The notes beneath the pieces were generated by a model. It saw only the letters and a list, made by a program, of their open reading frames with translations. It was not told where the DNA came from and searched no databases. A stretch of 64,000 bases of DNA from Ehretia macrophylla (Eukaryota; Streptophyta; Magnoliopsida; Boraginales; Ehretiaceae). This document shows, piece by piece, positions 11,807 to 24,565 of the stretch. How positions within the stretch are numbered: position 1 is the stretch's first letter; the number at the start of each line of letters is the position of its first letter. The translations under genes and the position numbers were made by a program. The stretch is taken from NCBI GenBank assembly GCA_037974665.1, contig CM075765.1:5523501-5587500 (forward strand), written 5' to 3'.

Positions 11807-14243
11807 TGTCACGCCTCAACTCGACCCCTCCTATAATCAGTCAAGACGCAACGGAATTTCGGCAGTATAACGACAGTCTATAGGATATCGAGGCTCTCTA
11901 AACCAACCTTATTAAACATCATACATCAACTCCATAAACCATACGACAAACAACTCCTCAATAAAATAACAACATACAACATAACCATATTATACAATAA
12001 TCATTCCTCGTTATACGCCTCCGTTCCAACATAATACATGAACCTTAATATACATTGCAAAATATATTGATACCAACCTAGCAACCTAAACATAGACAAA
12101 AGAAAGACTACTAAGATAGCATCAACTAATTCATTATCTTTTCAACATCTGATACATTATAAACTACAAAGCATATAAAAGTTAACTAGATAATATACAA
12201 GATAATAAGGTGTTCAACACATCAAACATCAAGGATAGGACTCCGGAACATAAGACTCATCCACGTAAGGCACATTTTTCTCTTCAGGAGGCACGTACCC
12301 ATAATCCTGCTCAACAACACCTGTAAGCATGCAATAATAGAGAGTGAGCTTATATAAAATAAGCCCAGTGAGGATCCGATAGATCTCTAACATTATTCAC
12401 TATACTCCTTGGAAATAATCCTTTGAGCAAGTAAACACACAATAACATCAATAATACTATCATCACATAATCTATAATGACCATTCAATAAAGGATACAC
12501 TAGTTGGTGTAGCTCCAAACGCCATCACGATTATAACAGCCTTCTTGTGACTCCCATAAACTCACGCACCCGAAGTACCTCAATAACCTCTCCCTCCATG
12601 ATACCTCCGTCATGCGAGGTAGAGGTAGTCTCTGGTAGTCATGCTGTTATCAACCCGACAGCCCGATGCTGCCCGAAAGGTGGCACACACATACCAAAGA
12701 CTCAACAATAATAATAAACATCAATCATTCACAGGAGGACAACCTTTTCCGTTGACTATCTCCCGGTTCATCAATTATCAATCAATAATCAATCAATAAT
12801 CATACTATCATCATAATAACATAAATAATCAATTAACAACAAATAACTAAGTTAGATGACAAAGTAGGCCATCCAACCGAACATGCATTAAACACACAAT
12901 CAAACCCTAGTTTATCCATCATCAACTTACAATTCAATCACTCAACCCACACCCAATCAACTAAAGGCATAATTTAACATTTTAAAGAAAGACAACCTAA
13001 ACTTCAAATATTTATAACCTACATTCTACTAGTCCAAACCACTCCAAATCAGTTTCTATCACTCACCCAATCAATCAACTACATTTGCCCCCTCAGAAAC
13101 CAACCAAAACACATCTAAAACATGCCCAATAACCCTAAAACCCTAGTGTGTCATGGCTGAAATTTCCGGACTTTAGCACCGACCTCGTAATCGAAAATTC
13201 GGCATTACAACGGCGCTACCACATAATTAACAAACTTTTAGAAATCGACGGCAATCGATTTCAACCAATACAACTCAAGATAATCAAGAAATGGCAAATA
13301 ACTCAACTTTAAATGCCCGAAAATAAATAATTATGCTGCAACGGTTCAAATCTCGCAAGAATACATATAAACGATCCTAGGCATGCACTGAGCAATAATC
13401 TAACATCAAATTAACATTTTAACGGTTCAATAATCAATTCTACACAAAAATATAAAAGATGAGTTTTGAGATTTAGAATTTTTCTCTCACCTTTGATGCG
13501 AAATAAGCCTAGATATGCGTGCAATGCGTGCCCAACAAGCGGAATCCAATTCGGCACGAAAATCTACGAACAAAAACTAGCTTTTTCTTTGAAAACCTAG
13601 AAATTTCTTTCTCTTTTCTCCTCTCCTTCCTCATGGCAATGTGTGTGCAAATGGGTGTATTTTTGTGCTTTGCTAGTGTGTGTTGGTGATATATACATAA
13701 AGGTCAACATTTTAATGAAAGTCAAAGTTGAGAACTTTAGTATTTTTAGTGTTTTCTTGACTTTAAATTCATTTTCTTGATCACCAATGCTCAAAACAAT
13801 TATTCAACACCCAAGATAGCTCAAGTAGGTTATTTTTAGGTGACAAGAAGTTTTACATCTAAACAATTCTACCCGAGTCGGCTTAAAACTCGATTTTTGC
13901 AAAAAGCGGTGTAAAAATCCTAATAAATTCCTAAGCCGATTTAAAGACTGTTTTCATCTAACACAGGTCTATTAAAGTCCGAGGACTAGGTCTAGAAGGG
14001 TTAAAAAGACAAGTTTCAAAATTTTAGCGGACGTGTTTCGAAAATATTATTCACTAAAAGTCGATGATAAAATTTTTAACTCCGTTTTTTATGAAAATTT
14101 CATGAATGCACATTTAGCTTGTTCTAGGAGTATTAATATCAAAATTATCATATTCTAAGTCATACAACACATAAACAGGTCAATTCACGCAAAACAAGAA
14201 CAAGCACGCAAAACGAAACAGGATAAAAAAGTAGGGTTTCGCA
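11807..14243 (-). repeat. 5' LTR of A
   Basis: The 2,437-bp right copy pairs with 4338-6775. In element sense it carries the CCTACTTTG stem-loop at 12851-12877 and the CTCACTGGGC motif at 12320-12372. Most differences from its partner are C/T or G/A, as expected from deamination of methylated cytosine. Confidence 0.92.
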
Positions 14244-14248
14244 GCCGT

Positions 14249-15567
14249 GTTTCCTGGCAGCGGTGCTGCCATGGCTGCCACTATGGCTACAAGGTGCAAC
14301 CATGGTAGAAAAGGAACAGGGGAGGAGGGGAGGAGGGGCGGTGTAGGGATAAGAGAAAAAAAATAATTATTTTGGGTTAGGGTTTTCTGACCCAAATCTG
14401 GATCTGATTTGGATCTGGATCTAGGTCTGAAACCCATGACCCAAGTGTCATCGGTTGATAGGTTTTGGACCTTGTTTTGTTTTTATTTTATTTCTTTTCT
14501 AATTGGGCTATTAGAGTTTTTGGGCTTTATTGAGTTGCTTTTAAAATAGTGTTTTAAGTGATTGGGCTGAGTCTGTTTAATAAAAAGGGATTGTTTTATT
14601 AATTTAGTCCAAAACTTTATTTTAATAAAACTCAATTTTATTTAAAGCCCAAAAATGATATTAAGAGATTTGAATTAATAAATTGTTTATTAATTATAGT
14701 AAATAAATAAAAGGTGTTTTATTTATTTTAGAAGTATGAGATATTTTTGCTTATTTAATAAATGGTTTATTAAATTTAGGCAACTAGATATAATGAGATT
14801 ATATCAAGAAAATTAATTGTGTCATATTTCGTGGATTGCCTATTATATTTGTGATTATGTGCTTGGATGATCATGGACTAGAATGGATGAATGAATGATG
14901 AATGAATTGATGTATGTTTATTTATTTATTTATTTATTCATTTGGGTTTTATGTAATTATTTAAATGGGGCTTGTATGCCTCTTACTCATTTTGATAATG
15001 CAAAACCCCTATTCCCATTTATGTATCCCATTAGATTAGGAATCTATTTACATAAATGTAACAAGAAGACTAAGCAGGACGCATCAAAGAGTTGGTGAAC
15101 CCGGTTCGCAGAAGGAGTTTTGTGAAGCCCAACAAGGAGTAGCCCAACTATTAGGCCCTAATTTATTATATGAATTCAACCCAGTGGCTCGGGTTGATAG
15201 TGCTTCTAGTCCATAATCATCCTATTTATTTATTATGCGATATATATTAAATGCGTGAATGTTTCTAGTTTAGTTTATGTGATAAATTGAAACCAGAAGC
15301 ATGTGAAAAGTGAGAATTTAATTAAAGACCGGCAAATCTTCCCACTCCAAATATTAAGGTAATAATGATGTAGTCTAAGAGTAGGTTATATCATTGTCTT
15401 TCATTATCGTAGATTAGTTTATATGTTAGACAAGTGAGTAGCTGACTGTGGACACATATGGGCTATTTATTTGTATTAATATATAAACTAAGTCTATAAA
15501 ACATGAGATGTAGGAGAATTTGAATTCTTACTGGCTACCAAAAATCTATAATATGAGGTGTCGGTAT
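14249..15567 (+). other. D leader, second part
   Basis: This non-coding stretch joins the D leader parts on either side of A and B. It opens with the end of the GC-rich block, has short GGATCT repeats near 14398-14430, then is AT-rich with a (TTTA)n run near 14918-14940. It ends with the first of three related hairpins. Open frames here (for example 14895-15098) are low-complexity and not convincing. Confidence 0.65.
15529..15566 (+). other. Leader hairpin 1 of D
   Basis: The loop AAAAATCTATAATATGA (15540-15556) is closed by ACC/GGT. Outside, TACTGGC (15529-15535) can pair with GTCGGTA (15560-15566), with two G-U pairs in RNA and one bulged base. The target duplication of B (15563-15567) overlaps its right arm. 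Confidence 0.55.
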
Positions 15568-17101
15568 TGTGATGCCGGGAATTTCATCACATCTTTCAAA
15601 TAACTATTGCATAATTACTTGAGCATTTTATGTGTATTTCTTTTCTTGTTTAATTGCTTTACTATTGGGTACTATTCATAAGAAATTTGACTGTCTTAAA
15701 TGCTTGGTTTAATAATTTTCCTAAATAGTATAACTTATAAAAAGAACTAGAAACTTGTAGTTTTGGACTATGGAGGTCGGGAACTTGCACTTGAAAAATG
15801 ATTTAGGTTTCGTAGAATAGTGTTATGTAAGTGTAAACATTGATTTTAAATTTGCTAGCAATTAATTAGAGTTTTAAGCTCATTTGACCAAGCATTAGTG
15901 GCATTTGACTTATTATAATATAACATATGCATACTATATACATATTATATCTTACACAGAAGCATAATATACTTAAAACAATTTGCAAAATGCCAAAAAT
16001 AGTCCCCCCCCAAACCCAATGGACACCTAGAAGAGAAAGGAGAAGAATTCTTCATCAATTCTTACAAGTTTGACTTCTTGGCTTGATCTTGGAGAGTTTT
16101 TAAGGCCTCAAGGACTTCTACTACAAGTCTCCATCAATTAATTGTGAGGGAGTTGCATTATTTTTGAGTTTAAAGTTTATTTCAAATGTGTAGAAATTCT
16201 TGTATTGTTAATTATAGCTATATTACTTGTTATGGATGCTTGATATATGTTCTCTAGAGCCTATAGAACTATCTTTTGTAGCTTGATAACAAACTCCATG
16301 GTTGAAAGCTTAATTTGCATGAAAGGGATGATGAATAGTGACGAAAATTAGGGTTTTGATATATCTTGCTATTTAGAGTGAATTGATGCTTCCATTAGGT
16401 GCTCTAGACATTAATGGAATTAGTTGAAAGCTCACGTGGAGTTGAATTGCTCGAATTTGAGTTAAAATGCAAAAATTGGCTAACTTTTAAAAGGGAGATT
16501 TTTCACATAGCGCAATCTGGGCACGTTCGGACTTTAGATTAGCTATCCTTGGCACGGAAGCACTTTTGGTGCCTTTATTGCGTGAAATTAGGGTCCGGAT
16601 AGAGTTGGTGTAGTTAAAACCCACTGGGGCCTTCCCGAGCTTTTGTTTCCAAAGCAGGTTTTCAGGGCCTAGATAGGTGTCTTTTAGCCTTCCTAGGAAA
16701 GTAGAATGACTGGCTTGTAAATGTGGCATCTTGAATTTTAAATGGGAGAAGAAATTGCATGATTTACAAAGGGGAAAAAGTGAAAATGGATGTTTTTGTG
16801 TTTATATGAACTTATAGATGCTTGCTAGGTGTTTATATGCATGGAAAATGTGTTTAAGCTATCTATTGAGTTTTGTGAGAAATGATGTTATTTTCCTCTT
16901 TGTGACTATATAGCTATTTTGTCCATATTTGGCTTATATTACGGTTAATTGCGAGGGTGGCCTACTTTGTCGTCCCTCTTACGTGTTATTTGATGATCTT
17001 GGTTCTTGTGGACTTGTCTTGGGGTTGCGCAACCTTTTCGGACATGGTAGTGTCGAGAAACACGGGCAACATCAGGCTTGCCGTGCTCCCTCGACTACCA
17101 T
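15568..17101 (+). repeat. 5' LTR of B, left half
   Basis: It begins TGTGATGCC and runs 1,534 bp to the C insertion; the last five bases, accat, are the C target site. The shared stem-loop lies at 16953-16978 (GAGGG and CCCTC arms around CCTACTTTGT). Confidence 0.92.
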
Positions 17102-19559
17102 TGTGATGCTCGAGAATTTTATCACATCATCTACGTAACTGCCGCAAAAACTACTTGTGCATTTCTTGTCTTCTTTAATTGTTTTACTATTAGGCACTAT
17201 TCATAAGAATTTTGACTGTCTCAAATGTTCGATTTTATATTTTTCTTAGGTCACATGATATATGAAAGAAGTCGGGTTATGCTAGTTTTAAGCTTCGGGG
17301 GCCGAGAGTATGCAATTGAAAAATGTTTTTCCGCTTCGTATGAATAGTGTTACGTATGTAGACATTAGTTTTGAACTAGTTAGTATTTCCTTGATGTTTT
17401 AAGCCTATTTGACCAAGTATTACTAAAGGTTGACCTAGTATAATATAAGATACATATACTATATACATATTATACCATACATGCTAACATAATATATCCA
17501 AAACAAAAGCAAAAATCCCCATTTTGTCCTCCCCTACCCGACGGCCAAAAGGAAAGGAAAATGAGCAATTTCTTCTTCAAGCCTTGGTGATTGATCTCTT
17601 GCAAGCATTCTAAATCTAGTTCTAAGCTCTCCTAAGCTCCTACAAGCCTCCTAAACCTCTTGCAAGTGAGGGAGTTGCATATTTCTTGAGTTTAAAGTTG
17701 TTGCATATATGTTGAATTTCTTGTATTATTGAATATAGCTATATTGCTTGTTATGGATGCTTGTTATATGTTCTTTAGAGCCTATAGAACTATCTTTTAT
17801 AGCTTGATAGAGTATTCCATGGTTAAAGCTTGAGTTCTCACGAAGAAGATGATGAATAGTGCTTAAACTTAGGGTTTTGAGAAAACTTGTTAATTTGAAT
17901 GAATTAAGGCTTCCTTTAGGTGCTCTATACTTTAGTGAAACTAGTTGGGAGGCTACGTGAAGTTGAATTACCCGAAATTAAGTAAAATCACAAAATTTGC
18001 TAACTTTAAAAAGGGGATTTTTCACGTAATACAATCCGGGCACGTTTGGGCATTGGATTAGGTATCCTTGGGCATGGAAGTACTTTTGGTGCTTTCGTTG
18101 CATGAAATTGGGGTCCAAATAAGGTAGGTGTAGTTAAAATCTACTCGGGGCCTTCCCGAGCTTTTGTTTTCAAAATGGGTTTTTATGGCTTTGATATGTG
18201 TCCTTTGGCTTAATTAGGAATGTAGTATAGTTAGATTATGGTTTTGTAATTTCAAAAGGCATATAAGAGAAGAATTGCTTGGCTAAAGAAAGGGGAAAAG
18301 AAGTAATTGGCTACTTTTATGTTTCTAAGTGCTTGTAAATGTGTTATTATGTATTTATATGCTTGTCCAAAATATAAATAAGCTTATTGAGGAAGTTGTA
18401 GTAGAAAATATGATATTGACTCCTTTATGTTTATATTGTGATTTTTATGCCAATCGTGGCTATTTGCGAGGGAGGCCTACTTTGTTGTTCCTCTTATGTG
18501 TTATTTGGTGTTCTTGATACTCATGGACTTCTTTCGAGGTTTCATAACCTTTTCGGAATGGTAGCGTCAAGAAACATGGACGGTATCGGGCTTGCCGTGC
18601 TTCCTCGACTACTATGGTGCCTATTCCCTTTCTCTCGCTGAGTATACTCCACTACCCCAGAGGCGTGGTTCACCAGCTGGGCATATGGACCTACCTCAGG
18701 AGAAAGGGTCGTAGGATCGGGATACATTCGGAGTATCCTACTTTGGAGGAATAAGAGTTTGCCAGCACTTGCTTGGAGATCGTGGCTTGTGGTTCAAGAT
18801 TGAAGACAAGAAGTGAACTGTATCCTTTTCATTTGTGGTTAATTACTTGTTTAACGAGTTGTATTATTTAATATTGAATATGTTGCTACCTTGTTGTATA
18901 TCCTGTTGAATATCATGTTGCATGCCCCGGTATGCTGCATTACCTTCTTCACTGGGCAACATTGTTGCTCACTCCTCATTTAATATGTTTTAGAAGAAGC
19001 TGAGGTAAATCCCCAGCTAGTAGCTGTAGAGGAAGAAGAAGAAGTGCAAGTAGATCAGCTTTCGTGACTTTCTTGTGTGATAAGGTTAATTATTGTGTGT
19101 GGTTTGTAATGAAGATGTTGGTTCTTGTGTTTTTGAGACCTTGGGGTCTTGTATATATAGTTGGGTGTTTGTAACTAAATTGTAATCTTGTATGTTGGAT
19201 AACAAAGTAGATGGCATGTAATAGTCGATAGTATACTTATTTCGGTTGTTGCATGCTTGGGTGTGGTAGTTAGCTTGTTAAGCTTGTTATAGCTAAGACA
19301 TACTACTTGAAATTAAAGTTAGAATTAACCGCATGCTTGCATGATATCTATTTTGTTGTTCCAAGGCTCGGGTGGCCTTGTAAATTTGGTTGACTGTGAT
19401 AATCTTGGAAGTTAGGTTGTAAGAAATGTTGTTGTGGTTCAGGTTTTATATGTGTGACTATTTGCAGGCACCAATTTAGTCCACGGTACAGAGGAGACTA
19501 TATCTGAGTGACGAGTCCGGACTTGACCTATAGTGCGGGGTTAGGTTCGGGGCTTTACA
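17102..19559 (+). repeat. 5' LTR of C
   Basis: This 2,458-bp copy carries the CCTACTTTG stem-loop at 18468-18494 and the ACTGGGCAAC...GTTGCTCACTCC motif at 18947-18995. The primer-binding site follows seven bases after its end. Confidence 0.92.
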
Positions 19560-19565
19560 TTTAGG

Positions 19566-19577
19566 TGGTATCAGAGC
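19566..19577 (+). other. Primer-binding site of C
   Basis: TGGTATCAGAGC is a perfect match to the initiator tRNA-Met 3' end complement. Confidence 0.88.
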
Positions 19578-19860
19578 TACTTGAATGCATGAAGCCGGGT
19601 TAATTTCCTTAGTATGTGGCTAGAGATCCATAACTGAACTACGTGACTATGTGATTGTTTAATTGCCTAAGTGCTTGAGTAAAGGACATGCTAGCATGTA
19701 AGAGAAATGTCAAAAACATGATATGATATGAATATGGAAAAGTCTAGTGTTTGATGCTTGTTAAGAGTTTTATATGTTGTCTTATGTGAATAAGGTGTTT
19801 TGAAAACAATGTGCATGTTATCTTTTGCCTATTATAACACTGCATTTTTCTAGCATTGAG

Positions 19861-22800
19861 ATGAGGAGAAGGGGAAGACCGAGAAGGGAACCGGAGGAGG
19901 CTCCTATGCAGGATATACCTGGGTAGGGTGCAGGAGTAGAGGGAAATGTACCTCAGGGCCAAGAACCGACCGGTGCACAGATTATGGCCACAATGGCCAC
20001 CGCCATGAATACTATTGCTCAGTTTATGACACAACAGGGTTAGCCAGGAACCGATAGAGGCAATCAGGCTGCTAGAGCAGAGGGTGGTGGTACTGCTGGG
20101 GGTAATTTGTATGACAAGTTCTTGCACCACGGGACGTACAATTTTTATGGGGAACCAGATGATATGAAGGCAGAAATGTGGTTGAGTAAGTTTGAGAAAG
20201 TTGCTACAATACTTGAGTGCAATGATGAAAGGAAAATCACTTATGCTGCATTTTTATTGGAGGGTGACGCCTAGGAGTAGTAGCGTACTGTTAGAGAGAA
20301 ATAGGATGCTGAGAGGGTATAACATTTGTGGCCTAACTTTGTTCGAGAGTTTAGGGATAAGTATGTTTCGGTGGTAGCCCACGAGAGACATCAAGAGGAA
20401 TTCATAGCTTTGAGGTAGGAAAACATGACTGTGGATCAGTATGAGGCTACTTTCACTAGACTTTCTCGATACGTGCCAGCTTTAGTGCAGCCGGAGGACA
20501 TGAAGATTCAGAGATTCATGAAAGGGTTGAGGAGTGATATTATGCTTAATTTGTCTTCGCAGGATTATCTGAATTATGCTGCAGTAGTCAGGGTCGCGTT
20601 AAGATATGAGAAACGCAAGGCAAATGTATTGGCCGAGTCTAGTCAGTCGAGTAAACGACAGTATCAGTCTCAGAGTCAGGGTTATCAGAGACAGTATCAG
20701 CAGTCTGTTTAGACTCAGCAACCGAGGCAGACCCAGAGCTACCCCGGACCAGTTCAAGCACAGTCTCAGCCGAGGCCAGCTCAAAGCCAGCCACAGGGAC
20801 ACTCACAGACCTGACTAGTGACCACTAGATCTCAACAAGGTAGTTCTGCTACATCTATTTATAAGGCTTCTACAGGAGGTGCTGCTGTCAAGAAAAGCTA
20901 GCAGTGCAGTCACTGTAATCGTAAGGGCTACACGGAGGCAGAGTATTGAAGGAAGTTGGGCTGATGCGTAGGTTGCGGTAACGATCAACATAGAGCTAGA
21001 GATTGCCCCAAGTTTAAACAGGGACAGGGACAGACTTCCGTCCAGAGTGCTCAGACTAGAGCTTTAGGAGCAACTACTATCCCACGAGGCCAGGCACGGG
21101 TATTTGCACTTGATCAGGAGGAGCTTCCAGACACGACGGTGGTGGTGAAATGTACTTTTCTTATTAATAGTCAGCCAGTAGTAGTTTTGATTGACACCGG
21201 GGCTACACATTCATTTATCACTCCTGCATGTGCACAATCTATTGCTTTAAAAGTTGATAAACTGTCGTATGTGATTGAAGTAGGTAATCCTATGGGTACC
21301 AAATTTGTTACGGAGTCTGTGTGTAAAGATTGTAGTATTTGCATTGAGGGACATATGTATCCTATTGATTTGATAATCATGCCATTTCGAGACTTTGAGG
21401 TTATCTTGGGGATGGACTGGTTGGGGCAGTATTATGCATATTTGGATTGTAAGAGGAAAATTATAACATTAGAAGTACCTGATTAGCCTGTTATTAAAAT
21501 TGTTGGGAGTCAGAAATCTACTAGGACCTGTATCATTTCTTCTATTAAAGCCACTAAGATGTTGAGTAAAGGGTGTAATGCATATTTGGCTTATTTAATT
21601 AATTAGCCTCGGGATAAATTAAAACTAAATGAGTTACTTGTTGTAAAAGATTTTTTGGGGGTATTTCTTGAGGAGTTGCTGGGGTTACCACCTGACCGAG
21701 AAATAGAGTTTGTGATTGACTTATTGTCAGAAACTAATCATATTTCTAGAACCCCATATAGAATAGCGCCCCCTGAGTTGCAGGAGTTAAAAATTCAGCT
21801 ACAGGGTTTACTTGAAAGGGTTTTATTCAGCCTAGCTGATCGCCTTGGGGTGCTTGTGTATTATTTGTAAAGAAGAAAGATGGTACTTTGTAGTTGTGCA
21901 TTGATTATCGGGGTCTTAGGTGACTGTGAAAAATAAATATCCATTGCCTTTGATTGTGGAATTGTTCGATCAGCTGCAGGGTGCTGTTGTATTCTTTAAA
22001 TTTGATTTAAGATAGGGTTATTATTAGTTGAGAATCCGGAGGGAGGATGTGCCTAACACTGCTTTTTAGAACCAGGTATGGCCTTTATGAGTTTGTTGTA
22101 CTACCATTTGGGTTGACAAATGCTCCAGCCGCCTTTATGGATTTGATGCAGAGGGTGTTTAGACCTTATCTTGATTAGTTTGTTGTAATTTTCATTGATG
22201 ACATATTGGTGTACTCTAAATCTGAGGCAGAGCTTGAAGAACACTTGAGAATTGTGCTGCGAACATTGCAAGAACATAACCTGTTTGCAAAATTTAGCAA
22301 ATGCGAATTCTGGTTGAAATAGGTAGCCTTTTTAGGTCATATCATTTCACATGAGGGAATATCTGTAGATCCTGCGAAAATTGAGGTGGTTATGACTTGG
22401 AAAAGACCTGAGACTATTACAGAGGTTCATAGTTTCTTGGGATTGGCTAGTTATTATAGGGGATTTGTTAAGGACTTTTCTAAAATTGCAGGACCATTAA
22501 CTTCCTTAACTCAAAAGAAAACAATTTTTAACTAGGATGAAAAATGCGAAGCCAGTTTTCAGGAATTGAAAATGAGACTTACCATTACACCTATCCTTGC
22601 ATTGCCTGAAGGAACAGATAATTTGGTGATTTACAGTGATACTTCGAAGGAAGGTTTGGGCTGTGTTCTTATGTAGAATGGTAAGGTGATAGCTTATGCC
22701 TCAAGAAAATTGAAACCATATGAAATTAATTATCCTACACACGATCTTGAGCTTGTTGCTGTAATCTTTGCTTTGAAGAAATGGCGTCATTATATATGGG

Positions 22801-24539
22801 GTAATAAATTTGAGATATTTACTGATCATAAAGTCTAAAATATCTGTTTTCTCCAAAAGATTTGAATATGAGCCAAAGGCGTTGGTTAGAATTGTTGAAT
22901 GATTATAATTGTACTATTAGCTACTTGCCTAGAAAAGCTAACACTATTGCATATGCATTGAGTCGAAAAGCTACTATGGCTAGTTTGATAATCAAGGACT
23001 GGGAAACTGTGGAGGAATTGTGTTTGTGGAAACCGAAGGCTTCTCGAACAAGTATCCAATTTGCTAGTTTACAAATCCAGTCTCTATTACTATCCAAAAT
23101 CAGAGAAGGCCAATAGTCAAATCCTCAGTTGTTGAAGATTCTAGAGAAGTCCAAAGGGGGAGAGTCCGACTTCAAGTTGCATGATGATGGATTACTCAAG
23201 TATAAGAATAGGATTTGCATTCCTAGTAACTCAACTGTAAAAGACGAGATTCTTGCTGAACTTCATAGTTCTAAATACACGATTCATCCTGGTAGCACTA
23301 AGATGTACAGGGATTTAAAGCAAAGTTTCTGGTGGAACAACATGAAAAGGGAAATAGCTGATTATGTGGCTAAATGTTTGACTTGTCAGAAGGTTAAGGC
23401 TGAGCATCAGAGACTAGCGGGGTTGTTGCAACTATTAGAGATTCCAGTGTGGAAATGGGACCAGGTGACTATGGATCTTGTATCTGATTTGCTGAGATCA
23501 CCGCGAGGTAATGATTTCGTCTGGGTTGTGGTTGACAGGTTGACGAAAACCTCACAGTTTATAGCTGCAAAAAAGACAGATTCCTTTGATAAATTAGCCG
23601 AGCTATATATTGAAAACATTGTGAGATTGCATGGAGTTCCATCTCATATAGTGTCGGACAGGGATCCTAGGTTTATATCACAGTTTTGGTAGAAACTACA
23701 AAAGGCTTTGGGGACTAATCTGAGTTTTAGTACTGCATATCACCCGCAGACAGATGGCCAGTCTAAGAGGACTATCAGGATTTTAGAAGATATGTTGTGA
23801 ACCTACATTCTAGATTTTGGTAAGAGTTGGGAAATGTATTTACCTCTTGCAGAGTTTGCTTATAATAACAGTTATCAGGCTACTATTGGTATGGCACCCT
23901 ATGAGGCACTTTATGGGCGGAAATATAGGTCCCCTTTGTATTGGGACAAGGTAAGTGAAATGAAAACTGTTGATCTAGCTATTCTACCTAAGATGATAAA
24001 GATAGTTGATAATGTGAAACTTATTAGGAAGAGAATGTTCAAAGCTCAAAGCCGACAGAAGAATTATGCTGATAAACGCCGATGAGACTTAGTGTTTTCA
24101 GTGGGTGATCATGTGTTCCTGAAAGTCTCTCCGCGTAAGGGTTTGATATGATATAGAGAGGGAGGTAAACTCAGTCCTAGATATGTGGGGCCATTTGAAA
24201 TTGTTGAGAAGGTTGGAGACTTGGCTTATAGATTAACATTACCTCCGAGTTTGGGCATGATTCATGATGTATTCCATGTATCGTTGTTGAAGAAGTATAA
24301 TCCCGATCCTTCGCACATTATAGAGCCGAAACCTTTGGAGATTGATGAGTCACTGTCATATGTTAAGAAACATCTTCGAGTGGTTGACAGAAAGAATTAG
24401 GAACTTCGAACCAAGAGTATTCCTATGGTGAAAGTTCTTTGGGATCATCACAGAGTTGAGGATGCCACGTGGGAATGGGAAGAACAGATAAGAGAGAAGT
24501 ATCCGGAGCTGTTTGCCGAATCATGTAAGAATTGCGAGG
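19861..24539 (+). pseudogene. Gag-pol remnant of C
   Basis: Starting at an ATG reading MRRRGRPRREPE, successive pieces show the gag domain, a Q/S-rich linker, CCHC knuckles near 20,900-21,010, an aspartic protease (IDTGATHSFI near 21,190), RT, RNase H ([10 protein letters not shown] near 22,635), an HHCC integrase with CLTCQKVK near 23,380 and DDE residues after it, and a chromodomain-like tail with ATWEWEEQI near 24,465. The same order and wording occur in B. There are many breaks, on the order of fifteen to twenty, so no product is expected. Confidence 0.88.
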
Positions 24540-24549
24540 ACGCAATTAG

Positions 24550-24565
24550 TTTAAGGGGGAAAGGG
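24550..24565 (+). other. Polypurine tract of C
   Basis: A purine run, TTAAGGGGGAAAGGG, ends directly at the 3' LTR. Confidence 0.8.

Larger units (their letters stand above)
4338..14243 (-). mobile_element. Ty3/gypsy chromovirus A (Tekay-like, family 1), full length, broken
   Basis: Two LTRs of 2,438 and 2,437 bp, starting TGTCACG and ending in CACA or CGCA, enclose a 5-kb interior on the minus strand. The flanks are accgt (4333-4337) and gccgt (14244-14248), a 5-bp target duplication with one change. A polypurine tract adjoins the left LTR and a primer-binding site the right LTR. LTR divergence sampled by eye is about 3%, suggesting on the order of one million years. Gag-pol is recognisable from end to end but broken at roughly half a dozen to ten places. 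The element lies in the leader of copia element D and is close kin to H. Confidence 0.92.

Noticed and set aside
16487-16729. 80-codon frame on the minus strand
   Set aside because: Lies in the 5' LTR of B, antisense to the element, with no recognised domain.
19560-19580. Matches to initiator tRNA-Met
   Set aside because: Only the 3'-end complement next to LTRs is present (primer-binding sites); no tRNA fold is found.
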